Assembly (NCBI GenBank): GCA_017744795.1
Contig: JAGIAQ010000020.1
Location: forward strand, 5,036-43,741
DNA: 38,706 bases
From: Niabella sp.
GTDB lineage: Bacteria > Bacteroidota > Bacteroidia > Chitinophagales > Chitinophagaceae
Direction: 5' to 3'
Shown: one piece after another, positions 30,549 to 38,031 of the stretch
Position numbering within the stretch: the stretch's first letter is position 1
Layout: every line of letters starts with the position of its first letter
Program-made: the position numbers and the translations under genes
Notes under the pieces: model-generated
The model's input: only the letters and a program-made list of their open reading frames with translations
What the model was told of the DNA's origin: nothing
Databases searched by the model: none

Positions 30549-30629
30549 GGAATGCCTAACGCGGAATGCTTAATGCTGAACGCCCAATGCTGAACGTCAA
30601 ACGTCAGACATCAGACGTCAGACATCGAA
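30549..30629. repeat. Degenerate micro-repeat patch
   Basis: Drifting 8-10-base words: AATGCTGAACG twice, then CGTCAGACATC and related forms several times (30600-30626). It fills most of the gap between the EamA gene stop and the mutase start. Confidence 0.6.
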
Positions 30630-30638
30630 TATGCTTCA

Positions 30639-31622
30639 TCAGCTATCGACCAGCTCTTTGCCAAGGGGTAACTTATCGGTATCCTGCGCCTCTTGTTGCT
30701 GTGCCTGTTTCTTCTCCCGCTCTTTTTTAGCCAGGTTGATGCAAAGCACACTTGCCAGTATAATAGCCAGTCCGGCCAGTTGTAAGGAGGTCAAATGATC
30801 GCCATTGATCAAAACACCCAGCAATACGGCCACCAGCGGATTTACATAAGCATAACTGCTGACCTGTGCAGCGCTGCGGGCACTCAGCAAAAACACGTAA
30901 GCGCTATAGCCCACAATGGACCCCATAAGGATCAGATAAACTAACGCGCCCCATGCTTCGCGCGGAATGGCGCTCCAGTTTGTTTTTTCGATACTTCCAT
31001 CAGCAAACCCGATTATAAAAAACACAATGCCGGCCGAAAAGATCTGCCATGCTGAGTTTACGGATGGAGACACGCCTTTGACTTTATATTTTGAATACAG
31101 TGAACCGACCACCCAGCCAATATTACCGATAAAGATCGCCAGGATGGGCACCAAAGTATTCTTGCTGTCATCGCTGGTCAATTTCTCATAGAACAATGCA
31201 ATGACGCCCAACAGTCCTACGGACACACCCAATAAGGTAAAGCGGTTGGTAAAATTCTCCGTCCAGTTAGGTTTATCAAAAACCAGGAACCATATCGGCG
31301 CAGACGCCAGGAAAATGGCCACAAAGGAGCTATGCAGGTACTGCTCCGCCCAAATAACGGCGCCATTCCCCACAAACAACATCAATATGCCGCTGATCAC
31401 GGAATGCAGGATGGTGGCGCGATTCCATACGCGCTCGCCTTTGGCGGTCACCCATACCAGCATAATAATACCGGCGGCAACAAAACGCAGTCCGCCCAAC
31501 AGCATCGGCGGAATATATTTTACGCCGCGCTCGATAAAAAAATAGGTAGATCCCCATATGATGTATACCGCCGCAAATGCCAATATGACCATTACTGCCG
31601 ACGGCGCTTTTTGCTGATTCAT
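30639..31622 (-). CDS. EamA-family (DMT) transporter
   Basis: 327 residues with ten predicted membrane helices in two repeats of the EamA domain (VILAFAAVYIIWGSTYFFIE opens the first; GALVYLILMGSIVGYSAYVFLL and NPLVAVLLGVLI belong to the second), and a polar, glutamine-rich C-terminal tail. Members export amino acids or other small metabolites. The ATG at 31620-31622 is used; the open TTG at 31632 would overlap the Lrp gene. It starts 4 bases after the Lrp/AsnC gene, so the pair forms an operon, suggesting amino-acid export under Lrp control; substrate unknown. Confidence 0.88.
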   Translation of the reverse strand: MNQQKAPSAVMVILAFAAVYIIWGSTYFFIERGVKYIPPMLLGGLRFVAAGIIMLVWVTAKGERVWNRATILHSVISGILMLFVGNGAVIWAEQYLHSSFVAIFLASAPIWFLVFDKPNWTENFTNRFTLLGVSVGLLGVIALFYEKLTSDDSKNTLVPILAIFIGNIGWVVGSLYSKYKVKGVSPSVNSAWQIFSAGIVFFIIGFADGSIEKTNWSAIPREAWGALVYLILMGSIVGYSAYVFLLSARSAAQVSSYAYVNPLVAVLLGVLINGDHLTSLQLAGLAIILASVLCINLAKKEREKKQAQQQEAQDTDKLPLGKELVDS

Positions 31623-31626
31623 TTTA

Positions 31627-32097
31627 TTATTCAATTGAGATATGAGCAGATTCTTTTACGGTTTCCAATACAATGGTAGTGCGCATTGAAACGATATTGG
31701 ATATTTTACTGAATTTCGATCGCTTCAGCTCCATCAATTCCAGTGGGCCGGAGAGCCGGGCTTTTACCAGGTAACAATCCTCCCCCGCTATATGATGCAC
31801 TTCCATCACCTGCGGAATGGCCGCCAGCGCCCGTGCAGATTTATCATTCGCAAAACTGTCTTTTGTCTTTATAAAAATAAAAACCAGCAGTTCCTTGTCC
31901 ACCATCAGCGGGTCGATGGCCGCAGAATAGCCCCGGATCACCCCCTTTTCCTCCAGCTTTCGTACCCGCTCCAGCATTGCCGATGGTGCCATTTTGAGCT
32001 GATTGGCCAATGCTACATTGGTCATGCGCGCATCCTCCTGCAACAGCCGCAGGATATTCAGATCCGTTTCGTCCAGATTGATCTCTAATTTTTTCAT
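31627..32097 (-). CDS. Lrp/AsnC-family regulator
   Basis: 156 residues. N-terminal helix-turn-helix (LDETDLNILRLLQEDARMTN, then LANQLKMAPSAMLERVRKLE) and C-terminal RAM domain (VFIFIKTKDSF to the end, with VMEVHHIAGEDCYLVKAR), the normal Lrp layout. These proteins sense amino acids and often control a neighbouring transporter; the EamA gene follows after 4 bases. A 13-bp perfect palindrome TTATTCTGAATAA at 32113-32125 lies 16 bases upstream of the ATG, a plausible autoregulatory site. Confidence 0.93.
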   Translation of the reverse strand: MKKLEINLDETDLNILRLLQEDARMTNVALANQLKMAPSAMLERVRKLEEKGVIRGYSAAIDPLMVDKELLVFIFIKTKDSFANDKSARALAAIPQVMEVHHIAGEDCYLVKARLSGPLELMELKRSKFSKISNIVSMRTTIVLETVKESAHISIE

Positions 32098-32112
32098 AAC
32101 CCGAATTTAATA

Positions 32113-32125
32113 TTATTCTGAATAA
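32113..32125. promoter_or_regulatory. Palindrome upstream of the Lrp gene
   Basis: TTATTCTGAATAA is a perfect palindrome around a central T. Related words CAATATTCTTTATCTG (32141-32156) and ATTCTGAATG (32177-32186) follow in the same divergent gap, as for spaced Lrp sites. Confidence 0.45.
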
Positions 32126-32258
32126 CTACAAAAAACAGAACAATATTCTTTATCTGATTAAAAATAAGTATTAAAATTCTGAATGCTTTAAACACTCCTC
32201 GTTCTCCCCGGATCTGTTAAAGCTTTTTTATGTTGCATCAAACTTTAAACGTTTCTTT

Positions 32259-32266
32259 TATTTTTG
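32259..32266 (+). promoter_or_regulatory. -7 box of the glutaminyl cyclase gene
   Basis: TATTTTTG, an exact TAnnTTTG match, with TTG 23 bases upstream (32233-32235). The predicted start at about 32270 gives a 25-base leader. Confidence 0.55.
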
Positions 32267-32294
32267 CACAGCCGGAACCGGCGCCTATTTAAAT

Positions 32295-33140
32295 ATGACA
32301 AAAAGATTTTACCCAGTACTGATCCTTGCAGCCGCATTTGCAGCATCCTGTAATAATAATGGCAATAACGATAGCACTACACCGGAAACGGAAGCCCCTA
32401 AAGTAAACACTGTAAAAAATATCGGATACTCCATTATTAAGACCTACCCGCACGACACTACTTCCTATACGCAAGGGCTTGTAGTGTACAAAGGCAAAAT
32501 GTATGAAGGCACCGGAGGTGATGACTCAAGTGTGGTGAGCAGCAAATTATCCCGACTAATGGAAACCGATGTAACCACCGGGAAGGCCCTGAAGTCGCTG
32601 GACATTGGTAAAAAATATTTTGGTGAAGGCATTACCATTTTAAATGATACGATCTACCAGCTAACCTGGACCGAGCATACGGTTTTTGTGTACGACATGA
32701 ATTTCAAAAAAATAAACCAATTTTCTATCAATACCGAAGGATGGGGCCTTACCAATAACGGAAAAGAACTGATTGCCAGCGACGGCACCAGCAATCTTTA
32801 TTTTTACGATCCACATAATTTCCAGTTACTCAGAACCCAGTCCGTAACAATGAACGGAGACCTTATCAATTCCATTAATGAACTGGAATATATTGACGGC
32901 TTTGTATATGCTAATCTTTACACCACTCCATACATTGTCAAAATTGATCCGGCCAGCGGACAGGTAGTGGGGCGTATTGATGTAACGCAGATCTGGAACC
33001 ATATCAAACAAATTGATCCTGCCGCGGACGAGGCCAGCGGTAATGTTCCCAACGGGATTGCCTACGATCCTGATACAAAAAAGATTTATATTACCGGTAA
33101 AAAATGGCCGGAGCTGTATGAAGTGCAGTTTGGGAATTAG
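32295..33140 (+). CDS. Glutaminyl-peptide cyclotransferase, lipoprotein
   Basis: 281 residues. Lipoprotein signal VLILAAAFAASC (lipobox AASC), a short Asn-rich linker, then a five-bladed propeller of the plant/bacterial glutaminyl cyclase type: PHDTTSYTQGLVVYKGKMYE with TGGDDSS, FGEGITILNDTIYQLTW, NELEYIDGFVYANLY, NGIAYDPDTKKIYITGKKW. The key acidic and aromatic surface of the family (YTQGL, GEGIT, NELE, TGKKW) is complete. It should turn N-terminal glutamine into pyroglutamate on exported proteins, protecting them from aminopeptidases. It is a single-gene unit. Confidence 0.93.
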   Translation: MTKRFYPVLILAAAFAASCNNNGNNDSTTPETEAPKVNTVKNIGYSIIKTYPHDTTSYTQGLVVYKGKMYEGTGGDDSSVVSSKLSRLMETDVTTGKALKSLDIGKKYFGEGITILNDTIYQLTWTEHTVFVYDMNFKKINQFSINTEGWGLTNNGKELIASDGTSNLYFYDPHNFQLLRTQSVTMNGDLINSINELEYIDGFVYANLYTTPYIVKIDPASGQVVGRIDVTQIWNHIKQIDPAADEASGNVPNGIAYDPDTKKIYITGKKWPELYEVQFGN

Positions 33141-33192
33141 AAGAGCAGGTTACAAGTTACAGGTTGCAGGTTTTTGATCGCGCGTCTCCGCT

Positions 33193-33239
33193 AAGCGAGA
33201 CTTGCAGTCTCGCTTGACTATTTTATTGCCTCCGGCAAT
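33193..33239. repeat. Pair of REP-like hairpins between convergent genes
   Basis: A perfect 10-bp stem AAGCGAGACT around loop TGC (33193-33215), followed by ATTGCC-TCC-GGCAAT (33225-33239). Read on the minus strand, the order small hairpin, ATAG linker, large hairpin, AG resembles the RAYT-flanking modules, though stem sequences differ. It may also serve as a two-way terminator. Confidence 0.5.
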
Positions 33240-33246
33240 TCATAAT

Positions 33247-34146
33247 TCACCCCTGCTTCCGGATCACGTAGATCACCGAGCTGCAGGCTTTGGCGTTGCC
33301 GGTGGCGTTAATATTGGAAGAAAGTCCGTGGAGGCCGGAGCTGATGTACTGGGTTTTTCCTGATTTATATTTGCTGCTCAGCATATCCACATAAAAGCTA
33401 TCGAACCACATGGGCAGGTAATCTGTAATCTGCAACCTGTGCGCTGCCATCAAAGTTTCCATCGCCCTGGGCGAAAAATGGTAGAGATGCCTGGGAACAT
33501 CGTAGGCCGCCCAGTATTGCTGATAGGCCGCGGCATCCTTGCTGGTATAATTCGGCACCGCAATAAACAATACTCCGTCAGGTGCTAAGCTTTTTTTCAG
33601 CTGTGCCACATAGGCCTGCAGCTCATGCACATGCTCCAATACATGCCACAGCGTTATGGCATCATAAAAATTTTCCGGTTGTTGATACAATTCATGTGCC
33701 GGGGCCACTTCCAGCCCGTAAAGGGTTTTAGCCATCGCCCGGGCATCAGCATCCGGCTCCAGCCCGGCCACCTGCCAGCCTTCCCGTTGCATTGTATTTA
33801 AGAAAGTGCCGGTTCCGCAACCCAGATCTAAAAGTTTACCTGTCTTTTTCCGGCTAAACTTTTTTATAATCCCCGCCTTTTGTTTCATCGTGCGGGTACG
33901 TACCCTTTGATACAACTTACTGATCACCCCCTTGCTGGTATTGGTGTGGGAAATATAATCCTCCGATTTATAATAAGGTCCAATACCATCCTGATCCGGA
34001 ACATCCTGGGTAAACCGCAGGGTGCAATGGGCACATTGCGCGATAGCGAACACTTCGCCGCTCACCGTATAATCCTTTACATCAAAAACAGTATGCTGTT
34101 GTTCGGAACCGCAAACCGGACAGTTCGAATAATGAATGGTAGGCAT
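33247..34146 (-). CDS. SAM-dependent methyltransferase with zinc ribbon
   Basis: 299 residues. N-terminal four-cysteine ribbon (CPVCGSEQ and CAHCTLRF), then a class I methyltransferase domain: motif I LLDLGCGTGTFL, acidic residue GLEPDADARA, DAITLWHVLEHVHE, KSLAPDGVLFIAVPN. Proteins of this build methylate sugars or small molecules in surface polymer or natural product pathways; the substrate is not deducible. The A-type Fe-S carrier gene lies 9 bases upstream on the same strand, so they are cotranscribed, but no functional link is evident. Confidence 0.88.
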   Translation of the reverse strand: MPTIHYSNCPVCGSEQQHTVFDVKDYTVSGEVFAIAQCAHCTLRFTQDVPDQDGIGPYYKSEDYISHTNTSKGVISKLYQRVRTRTMKQKAGIIKKFSRKKTGKLLDLGCGTGTFLNTMQREGWQVAGLEPDADARAMAKTLYGLEVAPAHELYQQPENFYDAITLWHVLEHVHELQAYVAQLKKSLAPDGVLFIAVPNYTSKDAAAYQQYWAAYDVPRHLYHFSPRAMETLMAAHRLQITDYLPMWFDSFYVDMLSSKYKSGKTQYISSGLHGLSSNINATGNAKACSSVIYVIRKQG

Positions 34147-34155
34147 GCGCGAATT

Positions 34156-34503
34156 TTAAACGGCGAAGCTGGTTCCGCAGCCGCAGGTGCTGGAAGCATT
34201 GGGGTTAGCAAAAGTGAATCCACGGTTATCCAATCCCTCAGACCAGTCAATTTCCATCCCGGCCAGGTACATTTCGTGCGCCTTATTAATAATGCAGGGG
34301 ATATCTTCTATTTCAAAAAATTTATCGTTATCCTCTTTTTTATCAAAGCCCAGCATATAGCTCAGGCCGGAGCATCCGCCCCCCTTCACGCCGATGCGTA
34401 AAAACTGTTCCGGATCAAAACCCGGAGCATCCATCAGCCTTTTCACCTCTTTTATGGCGCCGCTGGTTAAGGTTACCGGCGCCGCTGTTGCTACATTTTC
34501 CAT
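34156..34503 (-). CDS. A-type Fe-S carrier (IscA/ErpA/SufA family)
   Basis: 115 residues with the three invariant cysteines: one in GVKGGGCSGLSY and two in the C-terminal STCGCGTSF. The overall fold signature (LTSGAIKEVKRLM, GLDNRGFTFANPNA) is that of HesB/IscA proteins, which carry iron or 2Fe-2S/4Fe-4S clusters to target enzymes in the cytosol. No other isc or suf gene is in the window. It is first in an operon with the methyltransferase gene. Confidence 0.95.
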   Translation of the reverse strand: MENVATAAPVTLTSGAIKEVKRLMDAPGFDPEQFLRIGVKGGGCSGLSYMLGFDKKEDNDKFFEIEDIPCIINKAHEMYLAGMEIDWSEGLDNRGFTFANPNASSTCGCGTSFAV

Positions 34504-34560
34504 CCTGCAAATTTAATCAATTTAGACAACATGATCGTAAGACTGCGTTGTCGGCCATTG

Positions 34561-34651
34561 CCCGCAGAAAATCGCTGATTTTTTTCGCAGATGCTCGCAG
34601 AAAAGGGAATCAGCGCCCCTCTGCGCTGTATTTAATTTGCGAATCTGCGGG
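34561..34651. repeat. Dispersed CGCAGATT-type inverted-repeat element, copy 2
   Basis: A 91-base element with ends CCCGCAGA (34561-34568) and TCTGCGGG (34644-34651) and inner words TCGCAGATGCTCGCAGAAAA and AATCAGCG shared with copy 1 at 643-735. It lies between the divergent Fe-S carrier and ccmE genes. Confidence 0.65.
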
Positions 34652-34786
34652 AATCTTGTATTAATTGTTTGCCAGGCTGCAAATCATTGCTGAGAATTTT
34701 CTTTATTTATCTCTATCCCCGCAAAAAGCCACTCAATCGTATCATTATCAATGCAAAAAATAAAACTTAGTGATACTGCAACATTT

Positions 34787-34798
34787 TTACAATTGTAA
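34787..34798. promoter_or_regulatory. Palindrome upstream of ccmE
   Basis: TTACAATTGTAA is a perfect 12-bp palindrome, extended by AACAT on the left and TGTT on the right. Its centre is about 48 bases upstream of the predicted ccmE transcription start, a usual place for a regulator site. No protein can be assigned. Confidence 0.4.
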
Positions 34799-34828
34799 TG
34801 TTACTGTAAAAGATGCCATTTTTTGACG

Positions 34829-34836
34829 TAATTTTG
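34829..34836 (+). promoter_or_regulatory. -7 box of ccmE-ccmF
   Basis: TAATTTTG, an exact TAnnTTTG match; the predicted start at about 34840 gives an 18-base leader. No good -33 element is seen, in line with an activator-dependent promoter. Confidence 0.5.
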
Positions 34837-34857
34837 CAGAAATTTTAAACCCCGGGA

Positions 34858-35316
34858 ATGAAGAAGATCCATATTGTTTTGTTGGTTTTAGTGGCCGCCG
34901 CAATCGCTGTGCTGGTCAGTTTTTTACAAACGACCACTACTTATGACACTGTAGCCACCGCAAAATCAAAACCTGGTAAATTTGTGCACCTGATGGCGAA
35001 ATGGGACAAAAATGAACCATTGGAATATGACGCCGTTAAAAACCCGAATTACCTGGCGTTTACCGCCATTGATAGCCTGGGACAAAAAGTAAATGTGGTG
35101 TACCATAATCCGAAACCCGAAAATTTTGAATTGAGTGAACGGCTGGTAATGAAGGGTAAATATGACAATGGCGTGTTTGACTGCCAGAGCATCCAGACAA
35201 AATGCCCCAGTAAATATAAAGACCAGGACGCATCGAAACACGTTCCCCAACCGGGTGATGTTAAATCAACAACGTATACAAACACCCGGCAACCTGCTGC
35301 TGCGGTTAAACAATAG
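34858..35316 (+). CDS. ccmE: Cytochrome c maturation protein CcmE, CxxxY type
   Basis: 152 residues: N-terminal membrane anchor (IVLLVLVAAAIAVLVSFLQ) and an OB-fold periplasmic domain (KFVHLMAKW, LVMKGKYDNGVFDCQ). The haem-binding motif is C116-P-S-K-Y120, i.e. CxxxY in place of the HxxxY of the classical protein; CxxxY forms are known from Desulfovibrio and archaea. CcmE takes haem from CcmC and passes it to CcmF. The C-terminal tail is Thr/Gln-rich. It is followed by ccmF after 5 bases, so both form one operon; ccmABCD are not in this window. Confidence 0.88.
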   Translation: MKKIHIVLLVLVAAAIAVLVSFLQTTTTYDTVATAKSKPGKFVHLMAKWDKNEPLEYDAVKNPNYLAFTAIDSLGQKVNVVYHNPKPENFELSERLVMKGKYDNGVFDCQSIQTKCPSKYKDQDASKHVPQPGDVKSTTYTNTRQPAAAVKQ

Positions 35317-35321
35317 AACGC

Positions 35322-37913
35322 ATGAACTATATAGGCGAAGACCTGCTTCCCGGACAAGCGGGACATTTTTTTATTATTCTGTCGCTCGTTGCGTCATTTG
35401 TTGCCAGTTTCAGTTATTTTAAAGTTACCCGCAGCACCATCTCCGACGAACGGACCTCCTGGTTAAAACTAGCCCGCATTTCCTTTTTCATAGAAGCTTT
35501 TTCTGTGCTGGTGATCTTTGCCGCGCTTTTCCACATCCTGTACCACCACCTGTTTGAATATAAATACGCCTGGCAGCACAGCAGCCGCTCATTGGAATTA
35601 AAATATATACTAAGTGCTTTTTGGGAGGGCCAGGAAGGCAGTACCTTATTATGGACCTTCTGGCATTGCGTACTGGGCCTGATCGTAATTAAAAGAGATA
35701 AAGAATGGGAAGCACCAGTGATGATGATCGTAAGCTTTGCCCAGTTCTTCCTCGCCTCTATGATATTGGGGGTCTATATTTTCGATGTCAAGATCGGATC
35801 CAACCCCTTTATTTTATTAAGAGAATCCGGTGTACTGGAGAATGCTCCGGTAATGCATGTAGGCTTTAATACGGCGAACCCCATCCGTCCGGATTATATG
35901 ACCATGATCAAGGACGGGAACGACCTGAACCCCTTGTTGCAGAACTACTGGATGACCATTCACCCGCCCATATTGTTCCTCGGCTTTGCCTCTACCCTTA
36001 TGCCTTTTGCTTATGCAATGGCAGCGTTATGGACCGGCAAAACAAAAGAATGGATCAATAAAGTATTGCCATGGTCGCTGTTTTCTGTTGCATTATTAGG
36101 GCTGGGCATTATGATGGGCGCCAAATGGGCTTACGAGTCATTGAACTTTGGTGGCTACTGGGCCTGGGACCCTGTGGAAAATGCTTCCCTGGTGCCCTGG
36201 CTGATGATGGTCTCCGGTGTGCACACACTTCTTATCTACAAGCATACAGGCTTCTCTTTACGTTCTACATTTTTATTCTTCGGACTTTCATTTCTTTTCA
36301 TCCTCTATTCCACCTTCCTTACCAAAAGCGGTGTGCTGGGAGATGCGTCCGTACACGCCTTTGCTGACATTGGGATGAACGGACAGTTATTCCTGTTCCT
36401 GCTGGTCTTTGCATGGCTGATGCCGCTGGTTGCCGCCACCAAAGACAAACAACGCTGGATCATAGCGGCCGTTACGGCATCCCTTTCAATAGGCACTTAT
36501 TTCCTTAACGACGTCATTCCTGGTTTCCCCCTGTACGTGATCCTGGGTGGTATTATCACCTTCATTGTTTTAATGAACAAACAGGTGCCGGCCGTTAAAA
36601 AAGAGGAAAGCGCCAGCAGCCGCGAATTCTGGATGTTTATTGGTTCGCTGGTTTTATTTCTTTCCTCGCTTATTATTATCTTCCAAACCTCGCTGCCTGT
36701 ATTTAATAAACTCTATAAAATAAATACGGCGCCGGGGGAAAATAACGAGTTCGCTTATAACCAGATACAGGTGCTGGTGGCCATTATTATCGGCTTCCTG
36801 ACCGCTGTATCCCAATATTTCCGGTACAAAGCCACTCCTCAAAAAATATTCTTCAAAAAAATCGCGCTTCCCGCTGTGATCAGTGCAGTGATCGCTGCAT
36901 TCATCCTGCTGGTAGTTAAGATCAGCTACAATAAGGAAGGCATGGGCTTCCTTATCAATATCTGGATCGCACTGGTTGCCGGCGTATTTGCTGTTGTTGC
37001 TAATTTCTCTTATCTGCTTACAGCGATGAAGGGCAATATCAAAAATAGTGGCGCCTCTATTGCGCATTTCGGCTTCGGTTTGGTGTTGGCAGGTATATTG
37101 CTTTCATCCGGCAAAAAAGAAATTCTTTCTTTAAATACCAGCGGTATTGCTATTCCGTTCGACAAGAACAGTAAAGAAAAAACCGGGGAAAACCTGACGC
37201 TGATAAAAGGTGTGCCCACCCGAATGGGCGATTATGACGTTACATATGTCGGCGATTCTGCTCATCCCAAAAAGGCCCTTACTTATTTCAAGATCTATTT
37301 TAAATCGCCCACAGACAGTTTTACCCTGCACCCCAACGCGTTTATCAATTATAAAGGCAATGAGGGATTAATGGCCAACCCATCGGCACGACATTATTGG
37401 GATCACGATGTGTTTACCTACGTATCAGCCTTACCCGATCCTGAAAAAAATAAGGATACCGCACAGTTTGCTGAAAGTTCTAAAAAGATCGGCGATACCA
37501 TTTTTTACAGTAAAGGTTTTATTGTGCTGGAGAAACTGGTGGGCAAAGACAATCTGCCGGTTGCCAACTTTGATAAATCCGATACAGGGTATACAGCAGC
37601 CTTAAAAGTGCAATCCATTAAAGGGCCATCCTATCAATCTGACCTATTGCTGATCAGAGGCAAAGGACAAACGCTGTTTCAATCACAGGACACGGTAATG
37701 GCGCAAAGCCTGGTGCTCACACTGAATGGCGTAAACAACGGCATTGCCCGCATCGGGGTTAAGGAATCCTCCAATGTAATGGAATACGTAACCCTGAAAG
37801 CGTATAAATTCCCCTTTATAAATGTGCTTTGGGGTGGGGTGGTTATAACGGTGCTGGGAACATTGATTAGTATGCTCCGGAGGATACGGTTGAACCGATT
37901 AAAGCGGGCTTAA
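35322..37913 (+). CDS. ccmF: Cytochrome c haem lyase subunit CcmF
   Basis: 863 residues with about 14 membrane helices and the tryptophan-rich haem-handling motif FGGYWAWDPVENASLVPW (residues 276-293), preceded by WEGQEGSTLLWTFWH and followed by TFLTKSGVLGDASVHAF, both CcmF signatures. It attaches haem to apocytochrome c at the outer face of the inner membrane. The length exceeds the roughly 650 residues of proteobacterial CcmF: about 240 soluble residues (about 600-830) lie between the last two helices, an enlarged periplasmic domain. The final helix (INVLWGGVVITVLGTLISML) and a basic tail end the protein. Its ATG follows ccmE by 5 bases. Confidence 0.93.
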   Translation: MNYIGEDLLPGQAGHFFIILSLVASFVASFSYFKVTRSTISDERTSWLKLARISFFIEAFSVLVIFAALFHILYHHLFEYKYAWQHSSRSLELKYILSAFWEGQEGSTLLWTFWHCVLGLIVIKRDKEWEAPVMMIVSFAQFFLASMILGVYIFDVKIGSNPFILLRESGVLENAPVMHVGFNTANPIRPDYMTMIKDGNDLNPLLQNYWMTIHPPILFLGFASTLMPFAYAMAALWTGKTKEWINKVLPWSLFSVALLGLGIMMGAKWAYESLNFGGYWAWDPVENASLVPWLMMVSGVHTLLIYKHTGFSLRSTFLFFGLSFLFILYSTFLTKSGVLGDASVHAFADIGMNGQLFLFLLVFAWLMPLVAATKDKQRWIIAAVTASLSIGTYFLNDVIPGFPLYVILGGIITFIVLMNKQVPAVKKEESASSREFWMFIGSLVLFLSSLIIIFQTSLPVFNKLYKINTAPGENNEFAYNQIQVLVAIIIGFLTAVSQYFRYKATPQKIFFKKIALPAVISAVIAAFILLVVKISYNKEGMGFLINIWIALVAGVFAVVANFSYLLTAMKGNIKNSGASIAHFGFGLVLAGILLSSGKKEILSLNTSGIAIPFDKNSKEKTGENLTLIKGVPTRMGDYDVTYVGDSAHPKKALTYFKIYFKSPTDSFTLHPNAFINYKGNEGLMANPSARHYWDHDVFTYVSALPDPEKNKDTAQFAESSKKIGDTIFYSKGFIVLEKLVGKDNLPVANFDKSDTGYTAALKVQSIKGPSYQSDLLLIRGKGQTLFQSQDTVMAQSLVLTLNGVNNGIARIGVKESSNVMEYVTLKAYKFPFINVLWGGVVITVLGTLISMLRRIRLNRLKRA

Positions 37914-37920
37914 ATCAAAG

Positions 37921-38031
37921 TTACAGGTTACGGGTTTCAGGTGTTGCGTTCAGTATTGTGCTTTGGACGGCAGAGGTTTGAGGTTTCGTTTCTATTCAAT
38001 GATCGACGAACCATTGACCATTGACTATCGA
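37921..38031. repeat. Degenerate micro-repeat patch between convergent genes
   Basis: Words GTTACAGGTTACGGGTTTCAGG (37919-37940, given in full length of 22 only by position) and, at 37999-38030, ACCATTGACCATTGACTATC-like drifting repeats. It matches the style of the patches at 23244-23468 and 33150-33174. Confidence 0.5.
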
